Source of the DNA: a virus
DNA: 34,166 nt
IMG/VR virus record: IMGVR_UViG_3300006030_000057
Coordinates: 1 to 34,166 of that record
Reading direction: 5' to 3' (one strand)
The position numbers were made by a program, and so were the translations under genes. Each line of letters begins with the position of its first letter. Within the stretch, counting starts at the first letter, position 1. Of the stretch, positions 30,304 to 34,166 are shown piece after piece. The notes under the pieces were generated by a model. The model was given only the letters and a program-made list of their open reading frames with translations. It was not told the DNA's origin and ran no database searches.

Positions 30304-31349
30304 GCCATCCTGTGTTGCTCGGGGAGTTCGCCACGGAGCGGTGACAGCCGTCCTGTTCCGTGTTCGATCTCGAAGTCGATGCCGTCTTCGATGAGTTCGC
30401 TACCAACCCGCTTGCACTTGACAAGGTTGAGTGTGACGGTGTGCTTGTGGATGTGTTCGTCGTGGACGAGCGATGCTCGTTCTTCCATCAGTCTCTCTGC
30501 TGATGCTTGACGACCTGACGACGCCAGACGTTCGTCGATGTCACGAATGCGGCTGCGGATCTCAGCCAGTTTGCGACGGACACCGATGATGTGGGTCGCC
30601 TGCTGTTCGCCACCGAAAGCGCCTGACGAGATCGTGATCTGCCTGCCTTCCGCACCTGACGTTCGTGACGTTTGGTGCAGAACCAGCAGTGGGACGTCAC
30701 GACGCCGCCCCCATGCTTTGACGGTGTTCGCCTTCGATGCCACATCCTCTCCGCCTCCTTGGAGCAGTTCGAGGTAGTCGAGAACTACGAGGTCTTCTTT
30801 CGCTCCCCAGTGGGTTGCGATCTCGTCGGTGGCCTTCTCCATGTCGACCACGCTGATCGGGTCGTCGATGACCGCTAGGTGCGGGAACCGTGTCTCGGCG
30901 GTTTCGCGCAGCAGCTCGATGGCGTCACGGTCATCGGCAGCGATGCGGTTCTCCAACTCGAGTGCGTTCATGTTGTGGATGAGGCAGGTGAGTTTGATGA
31001 GCGTCAACGTCCTCGGCTCGTCGGGGCAGTAGTAGATGACTCGACGATTGGCGTTGTGGCGCAGCATTTCCATGAGTGCAAGCGTCTTGCCGCTGTGGCT
31101 GTAGCCGACAACCATGCACACTTCGCCAGGTGCGATGCCTCGCATCTGGCGGTCGATGTCAGCGAACCCTGTGTACACCTGTTCGTGTGGTGACTGTGCC
31201 CAGCGGACGAACTCGTCGGCTGCGTCAGCGAGCGGCTTGTAGTAGCGGAACTCTGCTGGTTCGGTGGGAACAAGAAGGGGAGCCGGCCGTTCGGCCAGCT
31301 CCCCCTTCTTTGCCAACTCCCACCGTTCGGTGATGGTGGCTGCGTCCAT
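30297..31349 (-). CDS. DnaB-like replicative helicase (RecA-fold ATPase)
   Basis: 350 residues. Walker A 'GYSHSGKT' (82-89), the catalytic Glu in 'YCPDEP' (about 111), Walker B 'LVVLDYLELL' (187-196), sensor-like 'LVLHQTSRT' (222-230), then 'GAFGGEQQATHIIGV' (243-257), the DnaB-type 'xxxEQxA' motif. A long helical insert ('RSRIRDIDERLASSGRQ') follows. There is no DnaB N-terminal domain, so it is a short phage helicase of the RepA/DnaB C-domain class. It would unwind DNA with the AEP primase two genes downstream. ATG 31349 follows the previous stop closely. Confidence 0.88.
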   Translation of the reverse strand: MDAATITERWELAKKGELAERPAPLLVPTEPAEFRYYKPLADAADEFVRWAQSPHEQVYTGFADIDRQMRGIAPGEVCMVVGYSHSGKTLALMEMLRHNANRRVIYYCPDEPRTLTLIKLTCLIHNMNALELENRIAADDRDAIELLRETAETRFPHLAVIDDPISVVDMEKATDEIATHWGAKEDLVVLDYLELLQGGGEDVASKANTVKAWGRRRDVPLLVLHQTSRTSGAEGRQITISSGAFGGEQQATHIIGVRRKLAEIRSRIRDIDERLASSGRQASAERLMEERASLVHDEHIHKHTVTLNLVKCKRVGSELIEDGIDFEIEHGTGRLSPLRGELPEQHRMAW

Positions 31350-31350
31350 G

Positions 31351-31797
31351 TCACCGACCCTTGGGGGGCCAGAAGGCAGGGGCGTCCTTGCCCGAGGTTC
31401 CTCGGAAGTGGGGGCGCTTCGGGTTGCCTGCGAGTTGGTCGCGGTTGTCGTACACCTCGCTCACACCTGCCTTGGCTGCCTCTGCGAACAGCCAGTCGGG
31501 CAGCGGGCCGTGCTGGACACCCTTGACGCTGAGTCCGTCGTTGCTGACGGGGGTTGCGCCGAAGGTGTCGGTCAGGGCGGCGGTGGCCTGCTCGATGGTG
31601 TAGGTGCGCTGGGCGGGGGCCGCGGCCTCGACGTTGCTGTCGAAGCCGTGGACGCGGAACAGTTCGTCCATCACGAAGTGGAAGGCGATGCTCCAGTCCG
31701 ACAGGCGGGTCTCGAGGTCACTGTTGCCGTCGACGAGGTCGGCACCGATCTTGGCGGCGACCTGAGCGACGATGGAGCGGTCCTTGTCCATGCTCAC
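31351..31797 (-). CDS. Conserved phage protein near helicase, function unknown
   Basis: 148 residues from GTG 31797, preferred because GAGGAGG lies seven bases upstream; ATG 31791 is possible. The C-terminus 'GPLPDWLFAEAAKAGVSEVYDNRD...NPKRPHFRGTSG...FWPPKGR' resembles a segment I have seen in replication-region proteins of actinophages, but I cannot name the family. It may bind single-stranded DNA. The stop is next to the helicase start. It follows the 45-residue ORF with a GTGA overlap. Confidence 0.6.
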   Translation of the reverse strand: MSMDKDRSIVAQVAAKIGADLVDGNSDLETRLSDWSIAFHFVMDELFRVHGFDSNVEAAAPAQRTYTIEQATAALTDTFGATPVSNDGLSVKGVQHGPLPDWLFAEAAKAGVSEVYDNRDQLAGNPKRPHFRGTSGKDAPAFWPPKGR

Positions 31798-31931
31798 TTG
31801 CCGTCCTCCTCAGTGGTGGCGGCGGGGGCCTCGACTCCCCACTGGGGGTCGTCGATCGGCTGGTTGTAGATCGGGCTGCCGTCGGGGTTCATGCCCACGA
31901 TGCGCAGACCAGTGGTGTCGGGATTCTGCAT
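31794..31931 (-). CDS. 45-residue small protein
   Basis: MQNPDTTGLRIVGMNPDGSP, then an acidic Pro/Ala-rich tail ending EEDGK. The segment GAGCACC precedes the ATG. The stop forms a GTGA overlap with the following gene, and its last codons carry that gene's GAGGAGG ribosome site. No known motif; it is mostly disordered. It may be a leader peptide coupling the next gene's translation. Confidence 0.5.
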   Translation of the reverse strand: MQNPDTTGLRIVGMNPDGSPIYNQPIDDPQWGVEAPAATTEEDGK

Positions 31932-31963
31932 TGGTGCTCCTTGGTAGAGGAAGAAGGATTGTT

Positions 31964-32146
31964 TCATGTCGTTTCTTGACCCGTGTCAGTGCTCGGGTTG
32001 CGCCAGCAGAGGGTGGCGTAACCGCCGCACAGGTCACCGCCCCATGCGGTGACCATGTGCTCGAACCATGCAGCACGGTCGGTGTCGGTCATCAGTCCCC
32101 AGCGGGTGAAGGCGGTGCCGTACTCGGGTGTGCTACCGATTGCCAC
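31964..32146 (-). CDS. Possible small protein after the Cas4-like nuclease
   Basis: 60 residues from GTG 32146 (VAIGSTPEYGTAFTRWGLMT). An ATG at 32092 would give 42 residues. It starts nine bases after the nuclease stop with a weak AAGG site. The sequence is Trp/Thr-rich with two Cys ('GGDLCGGYATLCWRN'). I do not recognise it. It is supported mainly by context, so it could be non-coding. Confidence 0.4.
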   Translation of the reverse strand: MAIGSTPEYGTAFTRWGLMTDTDRAAWFEHMVTAWGGDLCGGYATLCWRNPSTDTGQETT

Positions 32147-32154
32147 CGCGGGCC

Positions 32155-32967
32155 TTACTGCGCATGGCAGCCACGGCACACCGACCAGAACGGGCACCAC
32201 GTTTCCGAACACAGGAACCCTGTGTCGTTCATCGGCCACTCCTGCTCGACGCCGAGGGCGAGGTTGAGTGCGACCAGTGGGCGGATGCTGCGACGCAGCC
32301 ACTCGAAGTGGCTGGCGTCTCGAGTGACGGGGACGATCTGACTGCCGCCGTCACGCACCACCACACCGAAGTTGAACTCGACAGGCCACGACAGCCAGCC
32401 GTTGGCGATCGCCGCACCCGCGTACATGGTGCTCTGGATGTCCTGCTTCTGTTTCTCGGCGGGTCGGTATCGGCGAGATGCTGTCTTCCAGTCCCACAGC
32501 TGCTTGTCGGTCACCAAGTCAATGGTGCCTTCGCCATACACCTTGACGATCTCGCCGCTCGCAGTTGTGAACGCGTCCATCGGGTATGTGAACCTCTGCT
32601 CGACTCCGATGACGTCTCCAACGATTGTGGGTCGGATGTCGGTGTCCCAGTTGGTGATTGCCTTGGCAACGAGTTCGGGGATCTCGTGGCGTTGCAGCCG
32701 AACCCATCGCATTGTTCCGCTGTCGGCGATCGTGGCAAACTCGTCGATCGCACGCTCGTTCATCTCGGCGATGCTGGCTTCGGGGCTGGTGATCTTGTGT
32801 TCGATCGCAGCGTGGACTGCGGTGCCGAACGCGGTCAGTTCGTTCGGTGTGTTCCAGTCGGGCATCGTCATCGCTCGACGGCCACGTTCGGCGCACATCG
32901 TGGCGTCCTTGAGCCAGGACTGTCGGACGTACACGTTGATGCTGTTCTCGGTGTGTTCAACCCTCAC
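32155..32967 (-). CDS. Cas4/RecB-like Fe-S nuclease
   Basis: 270 residues. PD-(D/E)XK nuclease motifs: 'GTAVHAAIEHK' (48-58, motif I His), 'GEGTIDLVTDKQLWDWKT' (D150, D159-x-K161), 'KQDIQSTMYAG' (Gln and Tyr of motif QxxxY). An Fe-S cluster is likely: C25 near the N-terminus and C253, C258, C264, C267 at the C-terminus ('CSETWCPFWSVCRGC'). This is the Cas4/AddB-type layout. It would trim DNA ends for recombination with RusA. It overlaps the previous gene by ATGA. It is not linked to any CRISPR array. Confidence 0.87.
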   Translation of the reverse strand: MRVEHTENSINVYVRQSWLKDATMCAERGRRAMTMPDWNTPNELTAFGTAVHAAIEHKITSPEASIAEMNERAIDEFATIADSGTMRWVRLQRHEIPELVAKAITNWDTDIRPTIVGDVIGVEQRFTYPMDAFTTASGEIVKVYGEGTIDLVTDKQLWDWKTASRRYRPAEKQKQDIQSTMYAGAAIANGWLSWPVEFNFGVVVRDGGSQIVPVTRDASHFEWLRRSIRPLVALNLALGVEQEWPMNDTGFLCSETWCPFWSVCRGCHAQ

Positions 32968-33395
32968 AGATTCACCGCCTTCACACGGCGACGCAGGTGC
33001 GCCATGTACGACGCCGAGATGTCGACGTCGTACGTTGCTTTCACTTCGGCCCTGATCTCGGGTGACGGTCGACCTTCGCTGACGAGCGTGGCGATCAGCG
33101 CACGCACCTCAGGGGTGATCGTCTTCGACACGGCAGCGCCGACAAGCGGCTGCACGTACGGTGCACGCTTGCCGTCGACGACAACACGCACCGTGTTGTC
33201 GGTCAGGTCATGCACCGTGTCGTACGCCTGCAGCAGGTGCTCGAAGAACGTGGCCCACTCATCGCCCGTCTCGGGGTGGCGAACTTCACCGAACAGGTAC
33301 GTCGCCAACTCTCGGCCCATCCAGCCGTCCATGATCGGATCGACAAACGGTGTGCCTTTCGGTGTACCAGTCTGGATTGACGTCAGGTTGCCCAT
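32964..33395 (-). CDS. HTH-containing protein, first gene of the replication operon
   Basis: 143 residues (MGNLTSIQTGTPKGTPFVDP). The C-terminal 45 residues ('ITPEVRALIATLVSEGRPSPEIRAEVKATYDVDISASYMAHLRRR') have the layout of a recombinase-like helix-turn-helix. The N-terminal part ('DPIMDGWMGRELATYLFGEVRHP') is unrecognised. The TTGCC-ACATG-GGCAA inverted repeat surrounds its start codon and might affect translation. An upstream inverted repeat at 33455-33490 could be its operator. It may regulate the operon or help initiate replication. Confidence 0.6.
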   Translation of the reverse strand: MGNLTSIQTGTPKGTPFVDPIMDGWMGRELATYLFGEVRHPETGDEWATFFEHLLQAYDTVHDLTDNTVRVVVDGKRAPYVQPLVGAAVSKTITPEVRALIATLVSEGRPSPEIRAEVKATYDVDISASYMAHLRRRVKAVNL

Positions 33396-33454
33396 GTGGC
33401 AATCTGCCTTTCTCCCGCCTAGCGGGGGTCTGCTTCTTTGGTAGAGGAGTCAGA

Positions 33455-33490
33455 GAACGGTGTCGGTGATTCCAGTTGCCGACACCGTTC
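33455..33490 (+). terminator. Perfect 12-bp inverted repeat with T-tail
   Basis: GAACGGTGTCGG (33455-33466) and CCGACACCGTTC (33479-33490) are perfect complements separated by 12 bases, followed on the plus strand by ATATTTTTTG. It has the form of a rightward Rho-independent terminator. However, no rightward gene ends here, so it may block antisense transcription or be an operator for the leftward operon 60 bp downstream. Confidence 0.6.
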
Positions 33491-33554
33491 ATATTTTTTG
33501 TGGACTGTGTGTGGGGGACGGTCGGCTACCGCCTCCTGTCGTTGCTGTTCCCTC

Positions 33555-33578
33555 CGTCCGCCCCTCTAAGGGCGGACG
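33555..33578. terminator. Hairpin after the integrase gene
   Basis: CGTCCGCCC (33555-33563) and GGGCGGACG (33570-33578) form a perfect 9-bp stem with the loop CTCTAA. It lies 70 bp beyond the integrase stop (reading leftward). No clear T-run follows, so it may be a weak terminator or an RNA stem. Confidence 0.45.
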
Positions 33579-33592
33579 ATGGGAACCCTGTG

Positions 33593-33619
33593 CCCCCACC
33601 CCCTTTATCCCCCTCCCCC
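33593..33619 (-). repeat. 27-nt C-rich tract, matching 2039-2065
   Basis: Runs of 5, 5, 5 and 5 C separated by A, TTTAT and T. The minus strand can form a G-quadruplex. Its length and layout match the tract at 2039-2065, and both lie in the phage's two control regions. Confidence 0.6.
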
Positions 33620-33647
33620 ACGGTAGGAAAGGGATCGGGAACCCGTG

Positions 33648-34166
33648 TCAATCCGTGTTGATTGCCGACAAGCGCGTACGCCAATCAGCCAACCGTCCAG
33701 CGGACTTTACGTACCGCCGAGTTGTGTCGATGTCCGAGTGTCCCACGACGTCCGATACGACCTCGATGGGCACCCCGCAACGCAGCAGGTTGGTGACACA
33801 GGTGTGCCGCAAGGCGTGCGGAGAGAACGCCCGCTCAGGCAGGCCCGCATCCTTCAGCAACTTGGCCAGACGCTTGTTGATGACACCTGGGTCGGGCAGG
33901 TTCGGGTCGGTGAATGACGAACGCACCAGCGTCGTCGCTGACGCAGGCTTGTCCATCGTGATGAGGCACCTTTCACTCGCTCGGTACTTCGCTTGGGCGA
34001 TCACCATGTCTGCCCATTCGCGATGATTGGGAAGCACGTTCGGCAGGCCAGCGGACAGGATCCGTGCCATCTCCACGAACTCGACCGCATCTTCATCGCC
34101 GCCCTTTCGCTCGAGGTACAGCAGAAGGCCGCGATCACCATCCACTTGATGGGGGGCGATCGAAAC
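33648..34166 (-). CDS. int: Tyrosine integrase, C-terminal part (cut by window edge)
   Basis: At least 172 residues; the frame stays open to the window end, so the N-terminus and the first catalytic Arg are missing. Visible catalytic elements: the beta-hairpin Lys ('LERKGGDEDAVEF'), box II 'HALRHTCVTNLL' (His and Arg), 'VGHSDIDTTRRY' with the His and the nucleophilic Tyr, then 'VKSAGRLADW'. It would catalyse site-specific integration and excision at attP/attB. A GTG at 34145 is only an internal codon. The enzyme implies a temperate phage. The intergenic region downstream (33396-33647) is a possible attP site. Confidence 0.92.
   Translation of the reverse strand, partial: VSIAPHQVDGDRGLLLYLERKGGDEDAVEFVEMARILSAGLPNVLPNHREWADMVIAQAKYRASERCLITMDKPASATTLVRSSFTDPNLPDPGVINKRLAKLLKDAGLPERAFSPHALRHTCVTNLLRCGVPIEVVSDVVGHSDIDTTRRYVKSAGRLADWRTRLSAINTD

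Larger units (their letters stand above)
33396..33647. promoter_or_regulatory. Intergenic control region between replication operon and integrase
   Basis: About 250 bp without a credible gene. It contains a small stem CCCGC-CTA-GCGGG (33414-33426), the 12-bp inverted repeat (33455-33490), the hairpin 33555-33578 and the C-rich tract 33593-33619. The promoter of the leftward replication operon should be here; I find no good -35/-10 pair. The phage attachment site would be expected near the integrase, but I cannot delimit it. Confidence 0.5.

Noticed and set aside
32155-32967. Cas4 as part of a CRISPR-Cas locus
   Set aside because: No other cas gene or array is present; phage nuclease genes of this family are common.
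32128-33444. 438-codon plus-strand frame antisense to the Cas4-like nuclease
   Set aside because: Opposite strand has clear nuclease and Fe-S motifs; the plus-strand product has no known pattern.
1-34166. tRNA genes
   Set aside because: No cloverleaf with a GTTCGAnTC-type T-arm and matching acceptor stem was found by eye; a tRNA scan would settle it.

Overview
The window is GC-rich phage DNA, best read as a temperate or recently temperate short-tailed (podovirus-like) phage of a high-GC host. An actinobacterial host is my inference from base composition, the r1t-type small holin, and how closely the virion genes resemble uncultured actinophages; nothing proves it. There is no tape-measure protein, tail sheath or major tail-tube gene. 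Instead, a head-tail adaptor, a nozzle/propeller-like tail protein and a run of Gln/Ala-rich internal-virion-type proteins, ending in a giant protein of about 2,555 residues, follow the capsid gene. No tRNA, IS element or CRISPR array was recognised.

Layout. (1) 1-1618, leftward: four small genes, including an HTH protein, with distinctive 17-bp palindromes upstream of and at the end of the set. (2) 1619-2125: a roughly 500-bp divergent control region without a convincing gene. It is dense in palindromes, direct repeats, a telomere-like G-rich run, a long hairpin and a 27-nt C-rich tract. (3) 2126-26761, rightward: the late block. It holds the small terminase, three fibre/structural genes, the large terminase, a Zn-ribbon protein, a two-gene membrane/holin cassette, portal, scaffold, major capsid, several small accessory proteins, adaptor, nozzle, two more fibre proteins, internal virion proteins, the giant virion protein and a VanY-type peptidoglycan peptidase as endolysin. 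(4) 26762-26800: a convergent terminator. (5) 26801-33395, leftward: the early/replication block. In transcription order it has an HTH protein, a Cas4/RecB-like Fe-S nuclease, small proteins, a DnaB-type helicase, an AEP-type primase, a RusA resolvase, a PD-(D/E)XK-like protein, a sigma-region-4-like regulator, a DUF1599 (nucleotide-modification-associated) protein and four small proteins. (6) 33396-33647: an intergenic control region with a perfect 12-bp inverted repeat and a second 27-nt C-rich tract. (7) 33648-34166: the C-terminal part of a tyrosine integrase cut by the window edge.

The genes form tightly overlapping operons (ATGA, GTGA and TGATG junctions), which fixes many start codons. 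The replication set lacks any recognisable DNA polymerase, so the phage must borrow the host's or use its AEP enzyme. The most unusual signals are the CTATTC-N5-GAATAG palindrome family, the matched pair of C-rich (G-quadruplex-capable) tracts in the two control regions, a virion-block gene built from eight 16-residue Arg/Gly repeats, and a lysin start codon buried in a hairpin.
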